DNA of 19,153 bases from Chitinophagaceae bacterium (GTDB lineage: Bacteria; Bacteroidota; Bacteroidia; Chitinophagales; Chitinophagaceae). This document shows positions 1 through 6,912 of the stretch, one piece after another. The translations under genes were made by a program, and so were the position numbers. Position 1 is the stretch's first letter. Every line of letters starts with the position of its first letter. The notes beneath the pieces are model-generated. The model had not been told where the DNA came from. It made no database searches and saw only the letters and a program-made list of their open reading frames with translations. The stretch is taken from assembly GCA_023251285.1 (NCBI GenBank), contig JAHEZB010000006.1, positions 1 to 19,153 on the forward strand, in the 5' to 3' direction.

Positions 1-1048
1 GCTTCGGATAAGGATCTGGTTCAAAGTGAAACTTACTTCCTTCAAGGTTGGATTGTAATATTTTTCCGAAATCAGATTTTTCATATCCTGTGATATAGGC
101 GCTGAAATTTCCCCATTGACTATCTGTGCCAATCATTTCAATATTGAACATGGCGACAGCTTTTTCAGGATCAATTTGTTTTGAAAAATATTGAGAACCA
201 AAGCCGCCAATTTCTTCTGCAGTAAAAGTTACAAAAATCAAAGTGCGTTCATTGTTCTTTAATTTACTAAAATAATCTGCCAGCATAATGACCGCTGTTG
301 TTCCCGCAGCATCATCGTTCGCGCCATTATAAATTGAATCGCCAGTTGCGTCGGGCTTTCCAATTCCCAAATGATCATAATGTGCAGAAAAAATAACAAA
401 CTCATTTTTCCTGCTTTTGCCCGGCAATACGCCTATTACGTTTGAAAGAGATGAAGAAGTGATCTTGCTTTTGATCTCAAAATGATAATTCGTAGGATTT
501 TCGGTTGTCAAAACAAAAACCACAGGCGCTTTATCTTCAAAACTTTCACGTCCGGCATTTTTCAAACGCTGAAAGATTTTTTCATGAGCGGGATTAACAA
601 ATACCAAATATTTTTGATTGCCTTTTATTAGAGCAAATGCCTTAAAAAAATTGGAAGTGTCTGTAATCAAAACTTTGGTAAAACCGGAATTTTCATCAAG
701 ATCCAACACGCTATCTGTCGTCAATGCAAAGATCTTCTCAGCATCAATTGGCTTTCCATTCATATTTCCTGAAGCCGAAATAATGGTTGCCTTTTTCATG
801 AAAAATGGTTGCTTGTAACTGTTCAGTCCGTCAAAGTAATTTAGACGCGATTTTTTAAATTCTGATGCGATAAAATCTGCAGCGCGGTCAATCGAAGGTG
901 TAAAAGTTTTACGGCCTTCCATTTTATCAGAAGCCAGAACGGTTTCAATACGTGACACTTCTTTTGCATTGATGATCTTATCGATATTTTGCGAAAAGGA
1001 AAAACAAAATGAGAAGCAGGTTAGTAAAGTGGTAATGAGAATCTTCAT
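1..1048 (-). CDS. M28-family zinc aminopeptidase, secreted, C-terminus outside window
   Basis: The reading frame opens with ATG at 1048 and stays open to the left edge (349 codons, no stop). Residues 1-20 form a Sec signal peptide ending in SFSQ, so the enzyme is probably periplasmic or secreted. The catalytic core of M28 (peptidase Q/S-like) di-zinc peptidases is visible: HYD at H223 and D225, the bridging Asp in GANDDAAG (D245), the catalytic Glu pair in FTAEE (E278, E279), and D309 in the IEMIGTD segment. The final zinc-ligand His expected near the C-terminus would lie beyond the window. The family cleaves N-terminal residues from peptides; the actual substrate cannot be read here. The first ~200 residues precede the catalytic core and may hold an inserted PA-like domain (inference). 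The gene starts 25 nt after the CxxCH lipoprotein gene on the same strand, so the two are probably cotranscribed. Confidence 0.9.
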   Translation of the reverse strand, partial: MKILITTLLTCFSFCFSFSQNIDKIINAKEVSRIETVLASDKMEGRKTFTPSIDRAADFIASEFKKSRLNYFDGLNSYKQPFFMKKATIISASGNMNGKPIDAEKIFALTTDSVLDLDENSGFTKVLITDTSNFFKAFALIKGNQKYLVFVNPAHEKIFQRLKNAGRESFEDKAPVVFVLTTENPTNYHFEIKSKITSSSLSNVIGVLPGKSRKNEFVIFSAHYDHLGIGKPDATGDSIYNGANDDAAGTTAVIMLADYFSKLKNNERTLIFVTFTAEEIGGFGSQYFSKQIDPEKAVAMFNIEMIGTDSQWGNFSAYITGYEKSDFGKILQSNLEGSKFHFEPDPYPK

Positions 1049-1073
1049 CTTTTAATTTTGTGCGTATGAGAAA

Positions 1074-1556
1074 TTATTGTGGTTTAAAAATTTGATTTGA
1101 AACAGGCGGAACATCCGGTATTTTAATTAGATTAAAACCGTGGTTGGTTTCTTTGTGGCAATCATTGCAGGTAGCTGTTAAAACTGTAAAATCGCTGGTA
1201 AATTTATTTTCATCTTTCTCTTTGATCGCATTGGCTATGTTGTAGATCGGGGCGGTAATCATTCCGATAGATTTTACTTCCGGCCTGTCCGCACAATACT
1301 TTGGAATATCATTCAAAGCTTCCTGTATTTCTCCTACTTCAAAATTTGCCAAATCCCAGTTTTCCTCTTTGCCGGCAAACCAAAGCTTTGCATGATGAAC
1401 CTGGATTTCGGACATAAATTCGCCAAGTCCGGGTTTATAAGCATTATCCACTGCTATTTGCAGACTATCTACTTTTTTTTGTAACGCACTGTTAGATGAA
1501 GATTGCCGGCATCCAAGAAATGAAAAAGCGGATAAGAGAATGAGTAAATTTTTCAT
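1074..1556 (-). CDS. Lipoprotein with one CxxCH haem-binding motif (cytochrome c-like)
   Basis: A 160-residue protein with a lipoprotein signal (lipobox FLGC, lipidated Cys16), so it is anchored to a membrane facing the periplasm or the surface. A single CNDCH motif (C130, C133, H134) sits about 25 residues from the C-terminus, which would allow covalent attachment of one haem c. The middle of the protein (about 45-125) reads as amphipathic helices with a conserved-looking HHAKLWFAG segment. A haem motif in the last helix of a helical protein recalls the cytochrome c' arrangement; that fold is an inference. Its role is unknown; electron transfer or haem-based sensing are possible. It lies 93 nt downstream of the LytTR regulator and 25 nt upstream of the M28 peptidase, all on the same strand. 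The CxxCH motif is directly seen; haem binding is not proven. Confidence 0.8.
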   Translation of the reverse strand: MKNLLILLSAFSFLGCRQSSSNSALQKKVDSLQIAVDNAYKPGLGEFMSEIQVHHAKLWFAGKEENWDLANFEVGEIQEALNDIPKYCADRPEVKSIGMITAPIYNIANAIKEKDENKFTSDFTVLTATCNDCHKETNHGFNLIKIPDVPPVSNQIFKPQ

Positions 1557-1649
1557 GAGAAATTTATATTGCTGGAATTCAATAATTTCAAAAACTTATA
1601 TAAAAGTAAAAATTTTTCGCTCTCAATAATTGAATGGAAATAGTTATTC

Positions 1650-2372
1650 TTATAAACTCATCATCTCTTTAAACTTCACAGCCTGACGGCGGCTGACTTC
1701 AATTTTTTCGCCGCCAATCAAATCCAGCAAAAGCCCTCCGTTAAAATACGGTTCTATTTTTTCTATCTTTCGCAGGTTGATAATATGTTTCCTGTTTGCC
1801 CTGAAAAAAACTTTTTCATCCAGTCTTTCTTCCAGGGCGTTCAGTGATTTTAAAATTAATGGTTTGTTGGTCCCAAAGAAAACTTTTGCATAATTTCCTA
1901 CACTTTCAAAAAGGCGGACATCAGAAAGTTTTACAAACCAGCAGCGCTCGCCGTCTTTTACAAAAACCTGGTCATGTTCTCCAAGAATACCGCGGTTGTT
2001 ATATGAAAGCATTTCTTCCTCGTCTTTTTGTTTCACTTTCAAAAGCGCGTCAGCAAGGCGTTTTGGCTCCACAGGCTTCATTAAATAATCTAAAGCGTTT
2101 ACATCAAATGCTTTTAAAGCATACTCGTCATAAGCAGTTACGAAAATTACATGTGGCGCTTTTTCTAATTGGGTAAGCAAATCAAAACCGGTCTTTCCGG
2201 GCATCTGGATATCAAGAAAAATCAGATCCGGATTTAAAGCTTCAATTTTTTCAATCGCTTCGTCCGCATTGGCAGCTTCGCCGATAATTTCCACATCAGG
2301 AAATTCCTGCAACAATCTCTTAAGCTCGCTCCTGGCAAGACGTTCGTCATCAATTAAAATTACTTTTAGCAT
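1650..2372 (-). CDS. LytTR-family response regulator
   Basis: A 240-residue two-domain response regulator of the LytR/AlgR type. Residues 3-115 are a receiver domain: acidic pocket D8/D9, phosphoacceptor D54 in the FLDIQMPG segment, conserved T79, and K99 followed by P100. Residues about 135-237 form a LytTR DNA-binding domain, recognisable from FRANRKHIINL and the terminal SRRQAVKFKEMM segment. Family members bind direct-repeat sites upstream of their targets when phosphorylated. The gene follows the histidine kinase gene by 72 nt on the same strand, so the kinase is the expected phosphodonor. The intervening gap is a 7-nt-period tandem repeat, listed separately. The regulated genes cannot be deduced; the downstream lipoprotein and peptidase genes are possible but unproven targets. 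Confidence 0.95.
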   Translation of the reverse strand: MLKVILIDDERLARSELKRLLQEFPDVEIIGEAANADEAIEKIEALNPDLIFLDIQMPGKTGFDLLTQLEKAPHVIFVTAYDEYALKAFDVNALDYLMKPVEPKRLADALLKVKQKDEEEMLSYNNRGILGEHDQVFVKDGERCWFVKLSDVRLFESVGNYAKVFFGTNKPLILKSLNALEERLDEKVFFRANRKHIINLRKIEKIEPYFNGGLLLDLIGGEKIEVSRRQAVKFKEMMSL

Positions 2373-2378
2373 ATTTTA

Positions 2379-2427
2379 AGTTTGTAGTTTGTAGTTCGGT
2401 TGAAGGTTGAAGGTTCAAGGTTAAAGG
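2379..2427. repeat. Seven-unit tandem array of 7-nt repeats between kinase and regulator genes
   Basis: On the plus strand the units read AGTTTGT, AGTTTGT, AGTTCGG, TTGAAGG, TTGAAGG, TTCAAGG, TTAAAGG, with no gap and no loss of phase. The array fills most of the 72-nt space between the two genes and has no coding potential of its own. The unit changes midway while the 7-nt period persists, as expected from successive local duplications followed by mutation (inference). Confidence 0.85.
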
Positions 2428-2444
2428 CTCTGGAAATTTATCAC

Positions 2445-3686
2445 TCAATATTCTACCGGCATCACAATTTTTGACTGCACTTTCGTTCCTTCTATTTCTT
2501 CTACTTTAAAATAAGCATTTCCATTGCATAAAAATTTCAACCGGTCGCGGGTACTTTTAAATCCGAAACCTTCGCCTGGTTTCTTTTCAAGATTTCCTGA
2601 ATTCTGAACGATTAATTCAAAATCTTTATCAGTAAAACGGGAAATAATAATGATTGTTCCTCCATTAATTCTTTTGCTGATTCCATGTTTGATGGCATTT
2701 TCCACCAATGTTTGCAACATCATTGGTGGCACGGGTTGGCCCAATGTGTCTTCATCAATATCAAATTGTACTTTCAGTCTTTCTTCAAAACGCATTTGCT
2801 CCAGAGCCAGGTAATCTTTTACAATATCCAGTTCTTTTTGCAAAGGAACGGTTTCCATTTTTTCTACCTGGAGGCTGCTTCGCAAAATATTTGAAAGCTC
2901 TGTGATGGCGGTTCGGGCGCGTTTGGGATTCTCATCTACCAGTGCGCGGATGCTGTTTAATGAATTAAAAATAAAGTGTGGATTAATATGCGATTTGATC
3001 GTTTTTAATTCCAGATCCTTCACGGTTTTCTCAAGGTTCAATCGATCCACTTCATCCTTCCTGTTTCTTTCCAGGTAATGCCAGACCATGTAAAGCAAAA
3101 GCCATAGCGCAATGAGAATAAAAGTGAAAATAATATCCCACCAAAAACGGCCTTTGTGTTGCTCTTCATATTTCCATACGCCAGCTGAATTTCGATACCA
3201 GCCGGTGTTCTTTTTTATATTTTCTGCAGCGGAATAATTCAGTGAATCTTTTGGATTATTTGCGGTAGCTAGATAATAAGAAGTACCGGTAAGCCCAAGC
3301 GCTTTTTCTTTTGAAATCGCCTGTTTCAGGCTTTCATTTTTTTCATACTCTACCAGCGATCTTCCTGTTGCCACCGCCGTTGCCTTAGAGCCATAATAGG
3401 CCAGCAACCCCGTAAGCATTACACTTATGATAAATAATCCGATTACTTTTTCGGTAGAAAACCTGATCCAGCCTGTTTTTTTTAGAAAAAACCTCAACGC
3501 GTGTGTGGCCAGGATATACCATATAAATTGAATAAAGAGAATGCTGAGAAGAAGGGTTTTCCTTTCGCCAGCTTTCCAGTAAACATCTTCGAGGAAGAAA
3601 TAGAAGAAGGAAAGATTCAGCAAAGTCCAGCCACCCCAGCCCAAAATCTGGCAGATCCAATATCGAACGGTTGTTTTGTGCATCAT
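2445..3686 (-). CDS. LytS-type sensor histidine kinase (His_kinase family)
   Basis: A 413-residue membrane kinase. Hydrophobic segments at about 13-32, 44-66, 78-100 and 183-206 suggest four membrane spans, with an ~80-residue polar loop (101-182) between spans 3 and 4. A short linker leads to the signature HINPHFIFNSLN (233-244); H237 is the expected phosphoacceptor. The ATPase domain follows, with the N-box around LVENAIKHG (327-335) and a glycine-rich lid at GEGFGF (371-376). This is the HisKA-less kinase class that partners LytTR regulators, and such a regulator lies immediately downstream. The start is one of two adjacent ATGs (3686 or 3683); no clear ribosome-binding site separates them. 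The ligand is unknown; the polar loop is the likely sensory element. Confidence 0.94.
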   Translation of the reverse strand: MMHKTTVRYWICQILGWGGWTLLNLSFFYFFLEDVYWKAGERKTLLLSILFIQFIWYILATHALRFFLKKTGWIRFSTEKVIGLFIISVMLTGLLAYYGSKATAVATGRSLVEYEKNESLKQAISKEKALGLTGTSYYLATANNPKDSLNYSAAENIKKNTGWYRNSAGVWKYEEQHKGRFWWDIIFTFILIALWLLLYMVWHYLERNRKDEVDRLNLEKTVKDLELKTIKSHINPHFIFNSLNSIRALVDENPKRARTAITELSNILRSSLQVEKMETVPLQKELDIVKDYLALEQMRFEERLKVQFDIDEDTLGQPVPPMMLQTLVENAIKHGISKRINGGTIIIISRFTDKDFELIVQNSGNLEKKPGEGFGFKSTRDRLKFLCNGNAYFKVEEIEGTKVQSKIVMPVEY

Positions 3687-3891
3687 ACAAATTTATACAG
3701 TGATGGCAGTATTTTTACTAATGAATTGATTAATGGTGAAAAGCATGGCTTGAAAGGTTGCGAACCTTCGAAAAGCGCTTTTTTAAATTGTAAACAAGTG
3801 AAAAAAGGTGGCAAGCATAGCATCATTTAAAGCAGCTTTAAACATTGTTAACTTTAAAAACTTTAGTTTTACAAGATAGAAAAAAATGTGA
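3687..3891. other. Divergent intergenic region between kinase gene and ruvB
   Basis: This 205-nt AT-rich region should hold promoters for both flanking genes. Three small dyads are visible: AAGGTT-GCG-AACCTT at 3754-3768, the palindrome AAAAGCGCTTTT at 3771-3782, and a 17-bp palindrome at 3826-3842 listed separately. A weak promoter-like pair for ruvB (TTG at 3845 and TAGTTTT at 3864) is present but falls short of the consensus. No convincing open reading frame was seen. Confidence 0.5.
3826..3842. promoter_or_regulatory. Perfect 17-bp palindrome upstream of ruvB (candidate operator)
   Basis: TTTAAAGC, one central A, then GCTTTAAA form a perfect dyad 50-66 nt before the ruvB start codon. The size and position suit a dimeric regulator. 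It does not resemble a LexA box that I know, so the binding protein is unknown. Confidence 0.4.
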
Positions 3892-4923
3892 ATGCAAAAC
3901 CAAAATCTGAATAAAGAAAAAGAAATTTTGACTCCTGCGGAAAAAGAATTTGAAAATAACATTCGCCCTGCAGTCATCGATGAATTTAGCGGACAGGCAC
4001 AAACCATTGAAAATTTACGCATTTTTATAAAAGCTGCAAGACAGCGGAAAGAAGCGCTGGATCATATTTTATTTCACGGGCCGCCCGGGCTTGGGAAAAC
4101 AACCTTAAGCAGAATCGTGGCGAATGAACTTGGTGTAAATATTAAAGAAACCAGCGGCCCGGTAATTGAGAAACCGGGCGATCTTGCGGGCTTGCTCACC
4201 AACCTTGAAGCAAACGATGTTTTATTCATCGATGAAATTCACCGGCTGAGCAATGTGGTTGAGGAATATTTGTATGCGGCTATGGAAGATTATCGCATTG
4301 ACATTATGATAGATACCGGCCCAAATGCAAGGAGTGTACAAATCAATCTGAATCCTTTTACGTTGATTGGCGCCACCACAAGAAGTGGATTGCTTACTGC
4401 ACCTTTGTTGTCAAGATTTGGAATTAAATCGAGATTGGAATATTATGATACGGCTACTTTGCAAAAAATAATCTTGCGTTCGTGTTCCATTTTAAACACG
4501 AAGATCACCTCTGATGCAGCTACGGAAATCGCCGGAAGAAGCCGCGGAACTCCAAGAATCGCGAATGGTTTATTAAGACGCGTCCGTGATTTTGCCCAGG
4601 TACTGTCTAACGGAGTGATCGATTTGAAAATCACGCAACATGCCTTGAAAGCGCTGAATGTGGATGAGTATGGTTTGGATGATATGGACAACCGCATATT
4701 AAGTACCATTATTGACAAATTCAAAGGCGGGCCCGTGGGAATTACAACGATTGCTACCGCCGTTGGCGAAGAAGCAGGAACGCTGGAAGAAGTGTATGAA
4801 CCATTTTTAATCCAGGAAGGGTTTATTATGCGTACTTCCCGCGGAAGGGAAGTAACGGCAAAGGCCTACACGCATTTGGGAAAAGTTCCTTACAGAAATT
4901 TAAAGGGGCCGGAGCTGTTTTGA
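3892..4923 (+). CDS. ruvB: Holliday junction branch migration ATPase RuvB
   Basis: A 343-residue AAA+ motor of the RuvABC complex, which drives branch migration of Holliday junctions during recombination and repair in the cytoplasm. Walker A is GPPGLGKTT (63-71), Walker B LFIDEIH (111-117), sensor 1 GATTRSG (160-166), and the arginine finger R175 in LLSRFG. The winged-helix DNA-binding domain occupies about 265-343, ending with the characteristic [17 protein letters not shown] stretch. The length matches the usual ~340 residues. The ATG at 3892 gives the N-terminus expected upstream of the [10 protein letters not shown] segment. ruvA and ruvC are not adjacent, which is common. The gene stands alone, with an inverted repeat and a small gene downstream. 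Confidence 0.98.
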   Translation: MQNQNLNKEKEILTPAEKEFENNIRPAVIDEFSGQAQTIENLRIFIKAARQRKEALDHILFHGPPGLGKTTLSRIVANELGVNIKETSGPVIEKPGDLAGLLTNLEANDVLFIDEIHRLSNVVEEYLYAAMEDYRIDIMIDTGPNARSVQINLNPFTLIGATTRSGLLTAPLLSRFGIKSRLEYYDTATLQKIILRSCSILNTKITSDAATEIAGRSRGTPRIANGLLRRVRDFAQVLSNGVIDLKITQHALKALNVDEYGLDDMDNRILSTIIDKFKGGPVGITTIATAVGEEAGTLEEVYEPFLIQEGFIMRTSRGREVTAKAYTHLGKVPYRNLKGPELF

Positions 4924-4961
4924 CTTGTCGGTTCAATTATTTCTACCTTTCGCCTGGCTGA

Positions 4962-5016
4962 AAGAAAAGTGATGCCTGGAATTGAATTGCGCCTTGTTTT
5001 TTCATTCACTTTTCTT
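4962..5016. repeat. Inverted repeat with 11-bp perfect arms downstream of ruvB
   Basis: AAGAAAAGTGA (4962-4972) and its exact complement TCACTTTTCTT (5006-5016) flank a 33-nt loop. It lies 38 nt after the ruvB stop and ends 35 nt before the next small gene. The arms are AT-rich and lack a following T-run, so it is not a classic terminator. It could be an mRNA structure controlling the small gene or a 3' end signal for ruvB. Confidence 0.5.
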
Positions 5017-5051
5017 CTGAAATTATAGTAAGTATCTTTAAAATTTATATC

Positions 5052-5225
5052 ATGAATGATGAACAAAAAGCCGCGGAAAGAAATGGGGAAACTGATAAGA
5101 AATCAGTCGAATCAAATCCAAAGTTGGAAGAAAAAATAGATCACGAATTAGAAGAAAGCTTTCCCGCGAGCGATCCACCTTCTTTTTCAGAACCGGGTAA
5201 TGATGATATTAAAAGAAACACCTGA
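5052..5225 (+). CDS. Small acidic protein with ESFPASDPP motif
   Basis: A 57-residue reading frame from ATG 5052 to TGA 5223-5225. The product is very hydrophilic and acidic in its middle and carries LEESFPASDPPSF at residues 35-47. The E-E-S-F-P-A-S-D-P-P core is, from memory, shared by many small uncharacterised bacterial proteins, which supports this as a real gene despite its size. No membrane segment or signal peptide is visible. Function is unknown. It lies 128 nt downstream of ruvB, separated by an 11-bp inverted repeat, and converges with the DeoR gene. No strong ribosome-binding site is visible. Confidence 0.75.
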   Translation: MNDEQKAAERNGETDKKSVESNPKLEEKIDHELEESFPASDPPSFSEPGNDDIKRNT

Positions 5226-5312
5226 GACTAGAAGATGCGTTTCAGCAGAGCAACAAATAATTTAGATTTCCGTTTTGCTGTTGCGTTTTTATGAAAGTAG
5301 CAAAATGAATAA

Positions 5313-6059
5313 TTACATAACTCTTATCCCCGCTTGAACGTAAGGCATTAACAACGGATGACCCGGTTCTAATTCAGTGATCAGTGTGTCAATCCTTTTA
5401 CTTTCACAAACCTGCAGTGGTTGTTGTGAATTGAGTTTTTCTGAAATAGTGAGGCAAACAAGCTTTTTGGATGATTCGATCATTGCTTTTTTTACATGTA
5501 CTACTTCCCAGTCATTATCAGAAATACCATTTTCGTTAATAGCAGAAGTGCCGAGGATGCACATATCCACTTTTAAATCTTTTAATCTCATAATAGCCTC
5601 AGTTCCTACCGTTATTTTTGAGTGTTTGGACACTTTATCGCCGATGGCGATGACTTCGATATTCGGATGAAGCATATATTCTGCCAGAGCCGGAATACTC
5701 CCGGAAATAAACGTAGCGTGCAATTCCAGCGGTAATGCCTTTGCCATTTCCAGGATGGTTGTTCCCCCGGTCGTTAATACAAACATTCCGTCTTTGATTA
5801 GTGTAACCGCTTTTTGAGCAATGATCCTTTTTTGATGATAAGCATACGCGGATTTTGAGCCGCCATCCCCCTGATGAAAAGAAGGAGACAATGCGCCGCC
5901 ATGAAATTTGATCAAACGACCTTCATCGGCTAGTTGATGAATATCGCGCCTGATCGTATCATCCGATACATTGATTTGTTTACACAAATCAGTACACAAT
6001 ATTTTATTGTGCAGATTTACCTGGTGCAGAATAAATGCGTGCCTTTCAGACTTTACCAT
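5313..6059 (-). CDS. DeoR-family transcriptional regulator
   Basis: A 248-residue protein with the DeoR architecture. An N-terminal helix-turn-helix lies at about 5-58, including the family signature VSDDTIRRDI followed by LADEGRLIKFHGGA. A C-terminal sensor domain of the sugar-phosphate isomerase-like fold spans about 75-235, with the TTGGTT loop (96-101) expected to bind the phosphate of the effector. Family members are usually repressors released by a phosphorylated sugar intermediate. The gene is divergent from the susC-susD operon across an 853-nt gap, so control of that operon plus autoregulation is the simplest reading (inference). No sugar kinase or catabolic enzyme is nearby to reveal the effector. 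The start ATG at 6059 gives a normal-length N-terminus. Confidence 0.93.
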   Translation of the reverse strand: MVKSERHAFILHQVNLHNKILCTDLCKQINVSDDTIRRDIHQLADEGRLIKFHGGALSPSFHQGDGGSKSAYAYHQKRIIAQKAVTLIKDGMFVLTTGGTTILEMAKALPLELHATFISGSIPALAEYMLHPNIEVIAIGDKVSKHSKITVGTEAIMRLKDLKVDMCILGTSAINENGISDNDWEVVHVKKAMIESSKKLVCLTISEKLNSQQPLQVCESKRIDTLITELEPGHPLLMPYVQAGIRVM

Positions 6060-6133
6060 AATTAATCACTGTTATGGTTGTAAATTAAATAACAAAATGC
6101 GGAGTATGTTGCATAAGATTAGTGAATTGTGCG

Positions 6134-6150
6134 GTTTTTTAGTAAAAAAC
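6134..6150. promoter_or_regulatory. Perfect 17-bp dyad upstream of the DeoR gene (candidate autoregulatory operator)
   Basis: GTTTTTTA, a central G, and TAAAAAAC form a perfect inverted repeat about 75 nt upstream of the regulator's start codon. Position and symmetry suit an operator for a dimeric regulator. AT-tract dyads can arise by chance in DNA this AT-rich, so confidence is limited. Confidence 0.35.
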
Positions 6151-6212
6151 TACACTTCTATGATAATGACACCTGCGCATTACTATAAAAGTAGTGGTTC
6201 AGGAAAAATTTA

Positions 6213-6315
6213 AACGTATTTGTTTCTTGCGTTTTAAGGATAAAATATGCAGATAAAATACGCTTTCGGAAATAATGAAACATTTTTGTGCGGAATTTGC
6301 GTATTTAGTATTTTA
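6213..6315. promoter_or_regulatory. Cluster of GCGTATTT-like half-sites (candidate DeoR-binding region)
   Basis: Related words occur in both orientations: ACGTATTTG (6214-6222), GCGTTTTA (6229-6236), GATAAAATATGC (6239-6250), GATAAAATACGC (6252-6263) and GCGTATTTAG (6299-6308). The two GATAAAATAYGC copies are direct repeats spaced 13 nt apart. AAATACGC (6256-6263) and GCGTATTT (6299-6306) form an 8-bp inverted pair. Clustering in the gap between a DeoR gene and its likely target suggests operator sites (inference). Confidence 0.4.
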
Positions 6316-6606
6316 TGAAAAAAAAGCTTTTGCGCTAATTTTTTACTTTTTTATTTTTCGTAACAGCTTTTATTCTTTCTTTCCCGATTTTTTTATAGAA
6401 AAATATTTGTCTCATGAAAACCAATACTGTAATGAATCCTGTTCAATTCCTCTGTCTGCAGAAGGAGGTAAAAAGATCAATTTCTTTAACGATTTTATTC
6501 GATCTTCTTAAATGAGGTTCATCTTTTTAGCTTCGTTAACTGTTAAGAACGTAAAAATAAAAACCGAAAAAAATGCAAAAGTTTTTTTGGTTGTCTGAAT
6601 TTTTTG

Positions 6607-6660
6607 GCTATTTTGCGATTGCAATTGCGCAATAGCTTATTAAATTGTCACAAATAAGCT
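6607..6660. promoter_or_regulatory. Two abutting dyads upstream of susC
   Basis: The first dyad (6607-6636) pairs GCTATT-TT-GCG with CGCAATAGC around a loop of ATTGCAATTG, itself containing the palindrome ATTGCAAT. The second has perfect 8-bp arms, AGCTTATT (6634-6641) and AATAAGCT (6653-6660), with an 11-nt loop. They share three bases, so as RNA stems they would partly compete. They could be operators, or a leader structure if transcription starts upstream. Confidence 0.35.
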
Positions 6661-6912
6661 CAAAGAATTGAAATAATTAAAATCATGTTATAACCGGATT
6701 AACTGTACGAAATTTTAATGAAAGGCATGAGAACCAAACATGGACATGGCTGCATAAATTTTTCATTTTTGAACAGCAACTGGTAAAAGAGCGGGAAGAA
6801 AGTAGAGGGCAAAATTAGCAATTCAGAATTTTTTGAAACAAAACTGTGTCGCGATAAAAGATTTAAAAATTTTAAAACTTAAAACCAAATAACCATTAAT
6901 ATTTTCCTTTGT

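Larger units (their letters stand above)
6060..6912. other. Long AT-rich regulatory region between deoR-type gene and susC
   Basis: These 853 nt contain no convincing gene; the open frames present have low-complexity, Phe/Lys-rich translations. The region holds a 17-bp dyad at 6134-6150, a cluster of GCGTATTT-like words at 6213-6315, a palindrome TTAACTGTTAA at 6536-6546, and two abutting dyads at 6607-6660. I found no exact TAnnTTTG promoter element in front of susC. The length is large for a simple divergent promoter and could allow a long leader or an sRNA (speculative). Confidence 0.6.

Noticed and set aside
618..818. Open frame on the plus strand
   Set aside because: Antisense shadow of the M28 peptidase gene, whose catalytic motifs are clear on the minus strand.
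3688..3695. TAAATTTG on the minus strand, an exact match to the -7 promoter consensus just before the kinase start
   Set aside because: It is only 1 nt from the ATG and has no -33 TTG at the proper distance; it would imply a leaderless start for which there is no other support.
5250..5290. GCAACA...TGTTGC with a following T-run as a terminator for the small gene
   Set aside because: Only a 6-bp stem with a 23-nt loop; too weak to call.
6464..6472. AAGGAGGT-like strong Shine-Dalgarno sequence
   Set aside because: No start codon with a sensible frame follows at the right distance, and Bacteroidota rarely rely on such sites.
6275..6511. 78-codon open frame in the deoR-susC gap
   Set aside because: Translation is Phe/Lys-rich low complexity from AT-rich DNA, with no family resemblance and no credible start signal.
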